Numbered from the stretch's first letter, positions 40,214 through 49,516 are shown. The stretch is DNA of 64,000 nucleotides from Curtobacterium sp. MCSS17_008 (GCF_003234185.1 NZ_QKSM01000003.1:62001-126000), one strand, 5' to 3'. The notes: generated by a model not told the origin, from the letters alone. A program made the numbers and translations.

Positions 40214-42076
40214 TCAGCTCCCGGTCACCGCGCGGCGGATCTGCTCGATCGGCACCTTCGGCGACCGGTCGGCGTTGAGCAGCCCGTTGGTCTCCTGCAT
40301 CGTGTCGGTGAGCTGCGTCCAGCAGGAGCCCGCGAGGAACGTGCTCGTGCGGACGGCGTCGTGCAGCGCGGCGATGCGGACGACCCAGTCCTCGTCGTCC
40401 GTGGCGGCCGTGTAGCCCCAGCCCTCCTGTCGTCGTCCGGCGGCCTGGTACCGCACGCCGCCGAACTCGGTGAGCATCACCGGCTGTCCGTGGTCGACGG
40501 CGCCACCGACGAACTGCGGGTGCCCCGACGGTGCCAGGCCCTCGAGGGCACGGGTGCGCGCGGCGTCGTCCGCGTAGGTGCGCGCGAGCACCGCCCCGTC
40601 CCCCTCGTAGTCGTGGATCGTGACGATGTCCGTGTCCTGTTGCTCCCAGCCGTCGTTGCTGATCACCGGACGCGACGGGTCCAGGGCGCGCGTCAGGTCG
40701 ACGAGCGCCCGGGCGTACGCCTGCTGCGCCGGGTCGGAGACCACGTGCTGGATGCCCCACGACTCGTTGAAGGGCACCCAGGTGACGATCGACGGGTGCG
40801 ATGCGTCGCGCTCGACGGCGGCGATCCACTCGGTGGTGAGCCGCTGCACGGCGGTGGGGGAGAACTCGTACGCTGCCGGTGCCTCGCCCCAGACCAGCAG
40901 GCCGAGGCGGTCGGCCCAGTACAGGAACCGCGGGTCCTCGATCTTCTGGTGCATCCGGGCGGCGTTGAAGCCGAGCGCCTTGATGAGCTCGACCTCCTGC
41001 CGGTGGGCGAGCGGGTGGGGTGCGGCGAGGTGCGACTCCGGCCAGAACGCCTGGTCGAGGACGCTCCGCACCGGGTACGGCTGCCGGTTGAGCAGGAACC
41101 GACCGCCGCCCACGCCGACGCTCCGCACGCCCAGGTAGCTCGCGACCACGTCGAGGACCCGGCCGTCGGCGTCGACCAGGGTGAGCACGGCGTCGACGAG
41201 TCTCGGGGTCTCCGGCGACCAGGTCAGCTCGTCCTCGGCCTGCCCGTTGCGCTGCCGCGCGATCGGCACCGTCACGTCGAGCGTCGGGTGGCAGGCGGTC
41301 GCGTCCCAGTCGGTGGTCCCGAGGTCCTCGTCGCGCTCGTCGAAGCGGAGCGCCACGCGGAGCCGTGCGCCGGCCGGGACGCGTCCGCGGAAGCGCACGG
41401 TCAGCGCGGTGGCGGCCGGTCCGGCGGGGGTCCACCGGAGCGAGTCGACCGCGGTGGTGGGCACAGCCTCCAACCAGACCGTCTGCCAGATGCCGGTCGT
41501 GCGGCGGTACCAGATGGCGTGTGCTTCCTCGTGCCAGTCCTGCTTGCCGCGCGGCAGCGTGGCGTCGTGGGGGTCGTCCTCGGCGCGGACCACGAGCAGG
41601 TGCTCGTCGGTGTCGGAGCCGCCCGTGAGCAGGGTCGTGACGTCGAACGTGAACGGGGTGTGCCCGCCCTCGTGCTCGCCGACGAAGCGGCCGTCGATCC
41701 AGACCTGCGCGCGGTGGTCGACGGCGCCGAAGTGCAGCAGCAGGCGGGGTCGCTCGGCTCCGCGGCCGGCGGCGGCGAGCTCGTCGCGGCCGATGGCCCG
41801 GGCGTACCAGACCACGGGGTGGAACCCGGGTTCGGCGATGCCGGACGCCTCCGACTCCGGCGGGAACGGCACCGTGATCGTGCGCGGGGACGGCAGGCCC
41901 GCGGCCCAACCGGAGTCCGTGCCGGTGTCCTCGTCGTCGTGACGGAAGGACCACGGGCCGCCGAGGTCCACCCAGTCGCGCCGCACCGCCTGGGGTCGCG
42001 GGTACCTGCCGTCCTGGCGACTCGCGAGGGGGACGGTGCCGACGTCGGCCGGGGCAGAGGAAGCGACGGTGCTCAT
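40214..42076 (-). CDS. Glycoside hydrolase family 2 enzyme
   Basis: 620 residues. Sugar-binding jelly roll (ARAIGRDELAAAGRG, WIDGRFVGEHEGGHTPFTFD), Ig-like domain, then the TIM barrel. Acid/base Glu is in WVPFNESWGIQ and the nucleophile Glu in VMLTEFGGVRY. Length and sequence resemble the beta-galactosidase/beta-glucuronidase/beta-mannosidase branch; the exact sugar is uncertain. No signal peptide, so it acts on imported oligosaccharides. It has a LacI-type operator inside its promoter and is effectively leaderless (-10 ends 8 nt before ATG). Confidence 0.9.
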   Translation of the reverse strand: MSTVASSAPADVGTVPLASRQDGRYPRPQAVRRDWVDLGGPWSFRHDDEDTGTDSGWAAGLPSPRTITVPFPPESEASGIAEPGFHPVVWYARAIGRDELAAAGRGAERPRLLLHFGAVDHRAQVWIDGRFVGEHEGGHTPFTFDVTTLLTGGSDTDEHLLVVRAEDDPHDATLPRGKQDWHEEAHAIWYRRTTGIWQTVWLEAVPTTAVDSLRWTPAGPAATALTVRFRGRVPAGARLRVALRFDERDEDLGTTDWDATACHPTLDVTVPIARQRNGQAEDELTWSPETPRLVDAVLTLVDADGRVLDVVASYLGVRSVGVGGGRFLLNRQPYPVRSVLDQAFWPESHLAAPHPLAHRQEVELIKALGFNAARMHQKIEDPRFLYWADRLGLLVWGEAPAAYEFSPTAVQRLTTEWIAAVERDASHPSIVTWVPFNESWGIQHVVSDPAQQAYARALVDLTRALDPSRPVISNDGWEQQDTDIVTIHDYEGDGAVLARTYADDAARTRALEGLAPSGHPQFVGGAVDHGQPVMLTEFGGVRYQAAGRRQEGWGYTAATDDEDWVVRIAALHDAVRTSTFLAGSCWTQLTDTMQETNGLLNADRSPKVPIEQIRRAVTGS

Positions 42077-42084
42077 GATCCTGC

Positions 42085-42113
42085 AATTTACAGCGCTGTA
42101 AAGCGGGCGTCAA
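42085..42113 (-). promoter_or_regulatory. GH2 promoter with LacI operator between -35 and -10
   Basis: On the minus strand TTGACG (42108-42113), 17-nt spacer, TAAATT (42085-42090). TTTACAGCGCTGTAAA (42087-42102) is a perfect 16-bp palindrome covering spacer and -10. It also occupies the -35 region expected for the divergent lacI-type gene, so autoregulation is likely. The same site recurs at 48985. Confidence 0.85.
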
Positions 42114-42116
42114 CGG

Positions 42117-42122
42117 TACGGT
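42117..42122 (+). promoter_or_regulatory. -10 box of a leaderless promoter for the LacI-type gene
   Basis: TACGGT ends 6 nt before the GTG start of the regulator. Confidence 0.55.
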
Positions 42123-42128
42123 GAGCGG

Positions 42129-43154
42129 GTGGGCCGGGTCACGTTGCAGGACGTCGCGGAGCACGCCGGCGTCTCGATGAAGACGGTCTCGAACGTCGTC
42201 CGTGGCTACCAGCACGTCAGCGACGCCATGCGGACGCGGGTGCAGGAGTCCGTCGACGCGCTCGGCTACCGGCCGAACGTGTCCGGCCGCAGCCTCGCGA
42301 CCGGCCGCACGAACATGCTCGCGTTCGCCTTCCCCGACCTCCGTCGCCCGTACTTCGCCGAGCTGGCACACGTGTTCTCGCAGGTGTGCGCCGCGCACGG
42401 GTACCAACTCCTGCTCGAGGAGACCGCCGGGTCCCCGGGCGGGGAGCTGTCCGCCGTCCGCGGGCGCGAGGCGGGCGTGGTCGACGGCGTCGTCATCCAC
42501 CCCCAGGTGCTCACGCCGGCCGAGATCGACCGCGCCCGCGGCGACACCGCCGTGGTGTTCCTCGGTGAGGACGTGCGGCCCGAGGGCGCGGACCTCGTCG
42601 CGATCGACAACGTGCGTGCCGCAGCCGAGGCCGTCGCGCACCTCGCCGCACTCGGCCGCCGACGCATCGGGTTCCTCGGACACGAGGTCGGCGAGCAGTC
42701 CCGCACGTCGACGTTCCGTCTCGAGGGGTACCGCGACGGTCTGGCCGCCGCAGGCTTGTCGTTCGACCCGTCGCTCTGCGTCCCGCGTGCCGTCGGCGAC
42801 GCCCGTGGCGCGGAGGACGCGTTCGGTCGGGCCCTCGACGCGGGCCTGTCGATCGACGCGCTGCTCTGCCGCGACGACCTCGCAGCCGTCGGCGCGCTCC
42901 GGGCGATGCGTCTGCGCGGCCTCGAGGCGCCCCGGGACGTCGCGGTGGTCGGGTGGGACGCCATCGGTCTGGCCGCGAGCCTGGTGCCGAGCCTGACGTC
43001 GGTCGCACCGGACACCGTCGCGCTCGCCGAGGCCGCGCTCGGGCGTCTGCGCGAGCGCATCGAGGGCCGCCCCGGGGACGGGCGGTCCGTCACGGTGGGG
43101 CACCGACTGCTCGTGGGGGAGAGCGCGCCCTACCCGGACGGGTCGGTGGACTGA
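42129..43154 (+). CDS. LacI-family regulator of the glycoside-use cluster
   Basis: 341 residues. LacI headpiece VTLQDVAEHAGVSMKTVSNV, hinge region LGYRPNVSGRSLATGRTN, then a periplasmic-binding-protein-like sensor (GVVDGVVIHPQVL, GRRRIGFLGHEVGEQ, DALLCRDDLAAVGALRAMR). The only regulator of the cluster; it very likely binds the two TTTACAGCGCTGTAAA sites at 42087 and 48985/6, repressing the GH2 gene and the transporter-GH31 operon until a sugar binds. Confidence 0.92.
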   Translation: MGRVTLQDVAEHAGVSMKTVSNVVRGYQHVSDAMRTRVQESVDALGYRPNVSGRSLATGRTNMLAFAFPDLRRPYFAELAHVFSQVCAAHGYQLLLEETAGSPGGELSAVRGREAGVVDGVVIHPQVLTPAEIDRARGDTAVVFLGEDVRPEGADLVAIDNVRAAAEAVAHLAALGRRRIGFLGHEVGEQSRTSTFRLEGYRDGLAAAGLSFDPSLCVPRAVGDARGAEDAFGRALDAGLSIDALLCRDDLAAVGALRAMRLRGLEAPRDVAVVGWDAIGLAASLVPSLTSVAPDTVALAEAALGRLRERIEGRPGDGRSVTVGHRLLVGESAPYPDGSVD

Positions 43155-43215
43155 CGCGTCCGGTGACCCGAACGGGCATCCGCCCGCCGACCCGTCGGGA
43201 GCACGCGCGGAGCCG

Positions 43216-45639
43216 TCAGGACAGGCCCGGCTGCACGCTCCCCAGCAGCTCGACCAGGGCGCGCCGCAGTGACCCCGGCAGCCCGATGGCCTCGAGCTCG
43301 GCGATGCGGTCGGCGCGTGGCTCGTCGCGGTCCACGACCTCCCACGCGGCGAGCTTCTCCGGGTTGCCGGCCTGGGCGTGCTCGAGCAGCTCGCGTGCCG
43401 CGTCGCGGGCGTCGATCCCGACCGTCGGGAGACCGGCCAGGGTGATGACGGCGCCCTCGTCGCTCGTGACCTCGACGTCGACCGAGAAACGGCCGGGCGC
43501 GACCACGGCCACGTCCTGCCCGTCGGCAGGGGACCCGAGGAAGGTGATCCGCCACCGTCGCCGCGCCGGGACGGCATCGAGGTCGCCCGATGCCGGGTCG
43601 ACCCGGAAGGTGGCGGTGTCACGGTCCCATGCGAGCACCGTCCGGCAGACGCTGCCGGCCGGGTCGCCGACACCGCCGGCATCACCGGCACCGCCGGCAC
43701 CGCCGGCGTCGCCGGCGTCGGCCGCTCCCTCGCGGTCCTCGACGAGCGTGAACGACCCCGACGCGCCCGGTGCGACGAGCACCTCGAGCGCGGTCGGGTT
43801 CACCGTCGCGTCGACCTCCTCCGGAGCGGCGAGCGGCAGGATCCCGCCGGCGCGGAGCAGCACCGGGATCGTGTCGATCGTGCGGTGGAGGTCGACGAAC
43901 CGGTCCCCGGCGTAGGTGGTGCCGGTGAAGACGTCGGTCCACGTGCCGGACGGCAGCCACGCGCGGGCACGGCCGCGCAGGGTCACCGGGTCGCGCGGCT
44001 CGACGATCGGCGCGACGAGCAGCTCGGTCCCGAAGGCGTACTCGTTCGGCACGCGGTACGCCTCGTCGCGGTGCGGCTCCAGGTGGTACATCGGCCGGAC
44101 CAGCGCCGTGCCCGCGGCCGCCAGGTGGTTCATGCTGTGCAGGTAGGGCACGAGCCGGTGGCGGAGGCGCAGGGCCTCGCCCATCGCCGCACGCGGCTCG
44201 GCGGGGAACACCCACGGCTCCTTCCGGATGAAGGGGTTGTTCGCCGAGTGCAGGCGCATGATCGGCGAGAACACCCCGAACTGCACCCACCGCGTCGCGA
44301 GCTCGTCGTCGCGGACACCGCGGGTGTGGCCGCCGATGTCGTGGCTCCACCAGGGGTACCCGATGTTGGCGGCGGTCGCGGTGAACTCCGGCTGGAACGC
44401 CAGCGACGCCCACGAGACCACCGCGTCGCCGGAGAAGCCGACGGCGTAGCGGTGGCTCCCGGGGCCGGCGTAGCGCGAGAAGGTCATGCCGGCGCCGCCG
44501 TCCCGCGCCGAGTCGAGCAGGTGGAAGTGGTTGAGCACCCAGAGGGGGTCGACGCCCGGGATGCTCGTCGTGCGGCCCTGCTGCCAGTCGATCCACCAGA
44601 AGTCGACGCCCTGCTCCTCGAGCGGGCGGTGCAGGACCTCGAAGTACGCGCGCAGGAAGTCCGGGTCGGTGGGGTCGAACCCGACGGTCTGCTCGGTGTC
44701 CGGGTCGATGCCCGTCGCGGCGGCCATCGCCGGGTAGGCGTCCTCGAACGCCCGGACCCCGTCGGCCGGGTGCAGGTTGAGCGTCGTGCGCATGCCGCGG
44801 CGGTGCAGCTCGGCGAGGAACGCGGGCGGGTCGGGGAACAGCGACGGCTCCCACGAGTACCCGGTCCACCCGTTGCCGAACCGTGGCGGCACCGAGTCGA
44901 CACGGTGCCAGTCCATGTCGATCACGGCGACCGAGAAGGGCAGGCGTTCCTCGTCGAACCGGTCGAGCAGCGCCAGGTAGGACTCGTCGGAGTACGGGTG
45001 GTACCGGCTCCACCAGTTGCCGAGCGCCCACCGCGGCATCAGCGTCGGCGGCCCGGACACCGCGTGGAACGCACGGAGCGCAGCGGCGTAGTCCCGCCCG
45101 TACGCGAAGACGCTGACGTCGCGTCGTCCGGGTACGCGGCTGCCGACCCAGCCGTCGTCCTCGAACAGGAACGACTCGCTGTCGTCGAGCATGACGATGC
45201 CGTCCCGCGCCAGGACGCCGGACTCGAGCGGCATCCGGCCGTCGACGTCGTCGAGCGTCCGGCCGGTGCCGCCGAGGTCGCGGGGCTCCTGCCCGTAGCG
45301 CCAGCGGTTCGCGTCCGGACCGGACGTCTCGACGACGAACCCGGTCGCCGAGAACGGCCGGCCGTCGTAGCGCAGGGTGGCGCGGTCGGTCGTCACCTCG
45401 ACGCCGTCGCCGCGGCGCGTCACGGTGTACTCGGGCACCGCGAGCCGGCGTCGGACCGCGAAGGTCGAGGCGCGGTCCTCGAAGCCGCCGTCGTCGCTCC
45501 ACTCGACCCGGAACAGGCCGTCCTGCAGCACGGTGACGCGCCAGTGGTCGCCCTGCACGACGGCGTCGGGCGAGGCGGCTGGGTCGGACCCCGGGAAGGG
45601 GCGGATCGTGGGCAGGGGGCCGGTGGTCGGCGTGGTCAC
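43216..45639 (-). CDS. Glycoside hydrolase family 31 enzyme (alpha-glucosidase/alpha-xylosidase type)
   Basis: 807 residues. GH31 barrel with catalytic nucleophile Asp in VDFWWIDWQQGRT, upstream VIDMDWHRVD, WWSHDIGGHTRGVRDDELATRW, and MRLHSANNPF in the distal part. Residues about 640-670 are a Gly/Ala/Asp stretch encoded by a 9-bp repeat. A C-terminal extension of about 90 helical residues follows the beta-sandwich. No signal peptide. Last gene of the transporter operon; it should trim imported alpha-linked oligosaccharides. Whether glucosidase or xylosidase is not decided. Confidence 0.9.
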   Translation of the reverse strand: MTTPTTGPLPTIRPFPGSDPAASPDAVVQGDHWRVTVLQDGLFRVEWSDDGGFEDRASTFAVRRRLAVPEYTVTRRGDGVEVTTDRATLRYDGRPFSATGFVVETSGPDANRWRYGQEPRDLGGTGRTLDDVDGRMPLESGVLARDGIVMLDDSESFLFEDDGWVGSRVPGRRDVSVFAYGRDYAAALRAFHAVSGPPTLMPRWALGNWWSRYHPYSDESYLALLDRFDEERLPFSVAVIDMDWHRVDSVPPRFGNGWTGYSWEPSLFPDPPAFLAELHRRGMRTTLNLHPADGVRAFEDAYPAMAAATGIDPDTEQTVGFDPTDPDFLRAYFEVLHRPLEEQGVDFWWIDWQQGRTTSIPGVDPLWVLNHFHLLDSARDGGAGMTFSRYAGPGSHRYAVGFSGDAVVSWASLAFQPEFTATAANIGYPWWSHDIGGHTRGVRDDELATRWVQFGVFSPIMRLHSANNPFIRKEPWVFPAEPRAAMGEALRLRHRLVPYLHSMNHLAAAGTALVRPMYHLEPHRDEAYRVPNEYAFGTELLVAPIVEPRDPVTLRGRARAWLPSGTWTDVFTGTTYAGDRFVDLHRTIDTIPVLLRAGGILPLAAPEEVDATVNPTALEVLVAPGASGSFTLVEDREGAADAGDAGGAGGAGDAGGVGDPAGSVCRTVLAWDRDTATFRVDPASGDLDAVPARRRWRITFLGSPADGQDVAVVAPGRFSVDVEVTSDEGAVITLAGLPTVGIDARDAARELLEHAQAGNPEKLAAWEVVDRDEPRADRIAELEAIGLPGSLRRALVELLGSVQPGLS
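43672..43716. repeat. 9-bp tandem repeat inside the GH31 gene
   Basis: About five units of ACCGCCGGC with one or two changes each. The unit is a multiple of three, so copy changes keep the frame and only alter the length of the Gly/Ala/Asp linker. Confidence 0.65.
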
Positions 45640-45745
45640 GGTGGTGGTCCTGTCTCGGCCGGTGCGGCCGTCGTCGGTCTGGAGGCTCGGGGTGCGCCCG
45701 CCACGCGGCTCGCGTCGGCTGCCCGGGTCGGCCGCGCCGCTCGGG

Positions 45746-46642
45746 TCAGCTCTTCACGGCACCCTGCGTCACACCGCTGATCACCCAGCGCTGTGCGAAC
45801 AGGTAGACCACGATCGTCGGCGCCATGGCCATGAGGTACGAGGCGAACGCGACGTTGTAGTTCGTGCCGAACTGGCTCTGGAAGATGTTCTGCACGACGG
45901 GCAGCGTCTGCAGGCCGGGGTCGGCGGTGACGAGCGACGGCAGCATGAAGTCGTTCCAGGACGCCAGGAAGGCGAAGATGCCGACGGTGGCGTTCATCGG
46001 TCCGAGCAGCGGCAGGATGACCCGCCAGAAGATCTGCCACGTCGAGGCGCCGTCGATGCGTGCGCTCTCCTCGAGCTCGACGGGGATGGAGCGGAGGAAC
46101 GCCGAGTAGAGCAGCACGCTGAACGACAGTTGGAACATGGCGTGCAGGATCGCGACGCCGACCGGGTTGTCGAGCGAGATCATCGCGGTGAACTTGATCT
46201 GCGGCAGCGCGACGACGGGGAACGGCAGGAACATCGCGGCCAGCAGGTACACGAACGACCAGCGGAAGAAGCGGCGGTGCCAGTTCCGCACGATCGCGTA
46301 CGAGGCGAGCGAGCTGAGCAGCAGCGTCACGACGACGGTCAGGGCGGCCACCCCGAGCGAGACCGAGAACGACACCGGGAACCGGGTGAGGGACCATGCC
46401 TCGGCGAAGCTCGCGGGGTTGAACGGCAGCGGCAGGGACAGGGCGTTGCCGTCGACCGCCTGTGCGCTGGTCTTGAACGCCATCGCGACGGTCACGTACA
46501 GCGGGACGAGGACGGTGAGGGAGGCGATCGCCAGGACGATCGTCAGGGGCCAGTCGACGCGACCGAGCCGGTGGCGACGCGGACGGTCGGACGTGGTGCG
46601 GGCGGCGGCGGTCGCCGGGGACCGGGTGTCGATGGCGCTCAT
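45746..46642 (-). CDS. Carbohydrate ABC transporter permease (MalG type)
   Basis: 298 residues, six membrane helices. The EAA loop that docks with the ATPase is ELEESARIDGASTWQIFWRV followed by ILPLLGP. The C-terminus ITGVT-type ending reads VISGVTQGAVKS as in MalG permeases. It overlaps the MalF-type gene by 4 nt. Confidence 0.93.
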   Translation of the reverse strand: MSAIDTRSPATAAARTTSDRPRRHRLGRVDWPLTIVLAIASLTVLVPLYVTVAMAFKTSAQAVDGNALSLPLPFNPASFAEAWSLTRFPVSFSVSLGVAALTVVVTLLLSSLASYAIVRNWHRRFFRWSFVYLLAAMFLPFPVVALPQIKFTAMISLDNPVGVAILHAMFQLSFSVLLYSAFLRSIPVELEESARIDGASTWQIFWRVILPLLGPMNATVGIFAFLASWNDFMLPSLVTADPGLQTLPVVQNIFQSQFGTNYNVAFASYLMAMAPTIVVYLFAQRWVISGVTQGAVKS

Positions 46643-47595
46643 GCGAGTCGGAGGTTCCTTCCGCGCGTCACTGCGAGCTGCAGGACCGAGATGAGGACGG
46701 TGATGATGAAGAAGACGGTCGCGTTGGCCATCTGGTAGGCGTAGTCACCGCTGGTGAAGCCGGTGAAGATCGTCATCGCGACGCTGCTCGTCGCCGATCC
46801 GGGTCCGCCGTTGGTGAGACCGACGATGACGTCGTAGGCGCCGAGGTAGCCCTTCACGCCGAGCACCGTGTTGATGAGGATGAAGCCGCCGATGAGCGGG
46901 AGCGTGATCGACCGGAGTTGCTTCCAGGCCCCGGCCCCGTCGAGCGAACTCGCCTCGTAGACGTCCGTCGGGATCGACGTGAGCCCGGCCGTGTACACGA
47001 GCAACGCACCGGGGATCGTCTGCCACGCGGACACGATGACGATGGCGAGCCAGGCGAGGCCCGGGTCGCCGAGGATGCTCTGCTCGAGCGGACCGAACCC
47101 GACCGAGGTCGCCAGTGCCGGCAGCGTGTTCGAGAACAGGTAGTTGAACACGTAGGCGACGATGATGCCCGACACGACCATCGGGATGACGAACACCGCA
47201 CGGAGTCCGCTGGCGAAGCGGACCCGCTTCGTCAGGGCGATGGCCAGTGCCAGGGCGAGCACCTGCGTGACGATCACGGTCACGACCGCGAAACCGAGCG
47301 TGAAGCCGTACGACCCGAGGATCGCGGGGTCGGAGACGAGCGCGCGGTAGTTCTCGATGCCCAGGAAGTGCCACTGCCCGAAGCCGAGGTAGTCGGTGAA
47401 GCTGTAGAACACACCGACGCACGCCGGCACGACGACGAACGCCGTGAAGAGCACGAGGGCCGGCACGAGGAACAGGTAGTACATGCCCTCGGTGCGGCGC
47501 AGCGAGCCGACGCGTCGGTACACGCGGGTGGCGGCTGTGGCAGGACCGGGGCGTGCGTCGTCGGTCTCGGGGGTCAGGGGGGCTTGCATGGTCAT
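46639..47595 (-). CDS. Carbohydrate ABC transporter permease (MalF type)
   Basis: 318 residues, six to seven helices. EAA loop DVYEASSLDGAGAWKQLRSI followed by TLPLIGG. Pairs with the MalG-type permease. Starts 43 nt after the binding protein gene. No ABC ATPase is encoded in the cluster; many actinobacteria use a shared MsiK-type ATPase. Confidence 0.93.
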   Translation of the reverse strand: MTMQAPLTPETDDARPGPATAATRVYRRVGSLRRTEGMYYLFLVPALVLFTAFVVVPACVGVFYSFTDYLGFGQWHFLGIENYRALVSDPAILGSYGFTLGFAVVTVIVTQVLALALAIALTKRVRFASGLRAVFVIPMVVSGIIVAYVFNYLFSNTLPALATSVGFGPLEQSILGDPGLAWLAIVIVSAWQTIPGALLVYTAGLTSIPTDVYEASSLDGAGAWKQLRSITLPLIGGFILINTVLGVKGYLGAYDVIVGLTNGGPGSATSSVAMTIFTGFTSGDYAYQMANATVFFIITVLISVLQLAVTRGRNLRLA

Positions 47596-47637
47596 GGTGG
47601 CTCCTGGGGTCCTGGTCGGCGGTGCCTGGTGCGTCGG

Positions 47638-48948
47638 TCAGACCGTCGCCGAGCGGCCGGCGAGGCGTCGCCAGTCGGTGTCGAGCCGGCGCAGCATCGA
47701 CTCGAAGTCGCCGCTCCGGATCGCGGTCTGCAGGTAGTTGCCGAGCGGGATGGAGGTGGGGATGAAGGTGCCGGCGCCCTGGTAGAACGCGCCGTCGTCG
47801 ACGAACGACTGCAGGCCGACGATCCGCTCGTCCGTCTGCGGCGCCGCGTCCTCGGTGGTCGAGAACGCGAGGTTGTCGATGTTGTAGGTGTCGATCACCT
47901 CCGGCCGCATGAGGAACTCGACGAGTTCCTGCGCCTCGTCGAGGTGCGGGGTGGTGGTCGGGATCCAGAGCCCGAGGTCGATGTTGACGCGGACCTGCCG
48001 GTCACCGGGGTCGTTCGACACCGGCAGGGGGAACGTCCCCACCGGGAGGTCCTCGTCGACCAGTGCGATCTGGCTGAGCGCCCACGGTCCCTGCAGGTAC
48101 ATCGCGACCTTGCCCTGCCCGAACGCCAGGTTGCCGTCGGCGTAGGAGCGGGTGGCGTGGTCGGGGTTGAAGAAGGACGAGATCTTCTTCGCGCGCTCCA
48201 TCGGCACCGCGAAGTCCTGCTCGAAGGACACCTCGGAGTCGGGTCCGACGTCCGTGCCGAGCTCCTTCATCTTCCGGAAGAAGGACCCCGTGTCGACGAG
48301 GCTGCCCACCGAGTAGTCGAAGAGCCCCTGCCACAGTGTCCACGTGTCGCGGTCGGTGGCGTAGATCGGGATGACGTCGGTCTGCTGCAGCGCCGTGCAC
48401 ACGTCGACGAACTCGTCCCACGTCGTCGGCACGGGCAGGTCCTGCTCGGCGAAGATGCGCTTGTTGTAGATGACGCCGGCGGCGGCGAGCGAGAAGGGCA
48501 GCACGCTCGTGCGGTCCTCGAACTTCGCGTACTGGGTGGTCAGCCCGTCGATGTCCTTCCGTACCCGTGCGGCCGACGGCAGGTGGCTCAGGTCGCGGAG
48601 CACGCCGCGTTCGATGTACCGGGCGAGCTCGAGGTTGTCGTTGAAGCAACCGACGTCGGCCGGTTCACCGCGGACGAACTGCGGGGCGATGGCGCCGGTG
48701 CTGTCGTGGACGACACGCAGCCCGCGGTGCTCACGCTCGAACCTGCGCAGCAGGTCGTCGAAGTAGGCGATGACCTCCTGCTTCTGCTCGTAGAAGCGCA
48801 GCGTCGTGCCACCCGCGGCGGCACCGCCCGGGGACGGGGTCGAGCACCCGGCGAGCGCCAGCGTCCCGAGGGCGGTTCCGCCGATGGCGCTCGCGAGGAA
48901 CCCGCGCCGACTGAGCGCCGACCGTGCCGATGTGCTGCTCATGACCAT
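47638..48948 (-). CDS. Sugar-binding lipoprotein (family 1 solute-binding protein)
   Basis: 436 residues. The N-terminus has a twin-arginine segment (SRRGFLASAIGG) and a lipobox (TLALAGCSTP), so the protein may be exported folded and lipidated. The core shows the usual substrate-binding layout (LRFYEQKQEVIAYFDDLLRR, VPTTWDEFVDVCTALQQT, AMYLQGPWALSQI). I chose the ATG at 48948 because AAGGAG lies 5 nt upstream. It is the first gene of the operon that continues through the two permeases and GH31. Confidence 0.92.
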   Translation of the reverse strand: MVMSSTSARSALSRRGFLASAIGGTALGTLALAGCSTPSPGGAAAGGTTLRFYEQKQEVIAYFDDLLRRFEREHRGLRVVHDSTGAIAPQFVRGEPADVGCFNDNLELARYIERGVLRDLSHLPSAARVRKDIDGLTTQYAKFEDRTSVLPFSLAAAGVIYNKRIFAEQDLPVPTTWDEFVDVCTALQQTDVIPIYATDRDTWTLWQGLFDYSVGSLVDTGSFFRKMKELGTDVGPDSEVSFEQDFAVPMERAKKISSFFNPDHATRSYADGNLAFGQGKVAMYLQGPWALSQIALVDEDLPVGTFPLPVSNDPGDRQVRVNIDLGLWIPTTTPHLDEAQELVEFLMRPEVIDTYNIDNLAFSTTEDAAPQTDERIVGLQSFVDDGAFYQGAGTFIPTSIPLGNYLQTAIRSGDFESMLRRLDTDWRRLAGRSATV

Positions 48949-48983
48949 GGTCACTCCTTCTCGCGCTCCGTCGCGCCAGCCCA

Positions 48984-49012
48984 GTTTTACAGCGCTGTAA
49001 AAGCAATGTCAA
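48984..49012 (-). promoter_or_regulatory. Transporter operon promoter with LacI operator between -35 and -10
   Basis: TTGACA (49007-49012), 17-nt spacer, TAAAAC (48984-48989) on the minus strand. TTTTACAGCGCTGTAAAA (48985-49002) is a perfect 18-bp palindrome that contains the same 16-bp site as the GH2 promoter at 42087. Bound repressor would occlude the polymerase. Confidence 0.88.
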
Positions 49013-49468
49013 CGGCATCGTGACCACGCCTCGAGACCCGAGGGCGTCGTGACGGATCAGCCGCGGGGCCGCTGTCCTGCCTCCGCCGCGTAGCGCAGCG
49101 CGCGTCCTGCGCACGAGCACGTCCGACTCGGAGGCGCTCGGAGGCGCTCGCGCCCAGCGGTGAGCCCAGTGCGGGCCGTGCAAGCAGGCCGAGCCAGCCG
49201 GAAGCGGTCAGGATCGCGAGTGCCCAGGCCGACCGACCAGTCCACAGCCGTCGATCGTCCGGCTCGACGTCGTGCAGGTCCACCCAGGGCACCTCGACGA
49301 CGTGCTCGGCCGCAGGTGACGTCGCCAGTTGTGTAGCGTTCAGCGCCCCATCACCGGGTAGTTTCGCGGGACAGTCATACGAGAATGCCCAGGCCAGGCG
49401 GCCCGAGAGAAGTTGTCGTGGTTGTCACGTTCGAGCGTGAAGCGGTGAACGACCGGCTATCGGACACT
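49013..49468 (-). other. Stretch without a confident gene; possible gene remnant on the minus strand
   Basis: About 450 nt follow the operator. On the minus strand a frame from roughly 49385 to 49160 has coding-like third positions (VPWVDLHDVEPDDRRLWTGR, SAWALAILTASGWLGLL) but no clear start, and it loses this character around 49160, where another frame takes over. I read this as a decayed gene of unknown family. Near 49330-49400 the sequence is clearly less GC-rich than its neighbours. Confidence 0.3.
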
Positions 49469-49503
49469 GCTGCTGGCTGCTGGCTCCTGGCTGCTGGCTG
49501 CTG
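49469..49503. repeat. 7-bp tandem repeat (GCTGCTG x5) before the GH26 gene
   Basis: Five units of GCTGCTG in a row, the third changed to GCTCCTG, ending 13 nt before the chosen GTG start. Seven is not a multiple of three, so copy change would alter promoter spacing, or the frame if translation began at the upstream ATG (49385). Confidence 0.75.
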
Positions 49504-49516
49504 GGATGATGTGGGT

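Noticed and set aside
45671..45705. Apparent copy of the dispersed half-element after the GH31 start
   Set aside because: Only GGAGGC and scattered bases match; too weak compared with the real copies.
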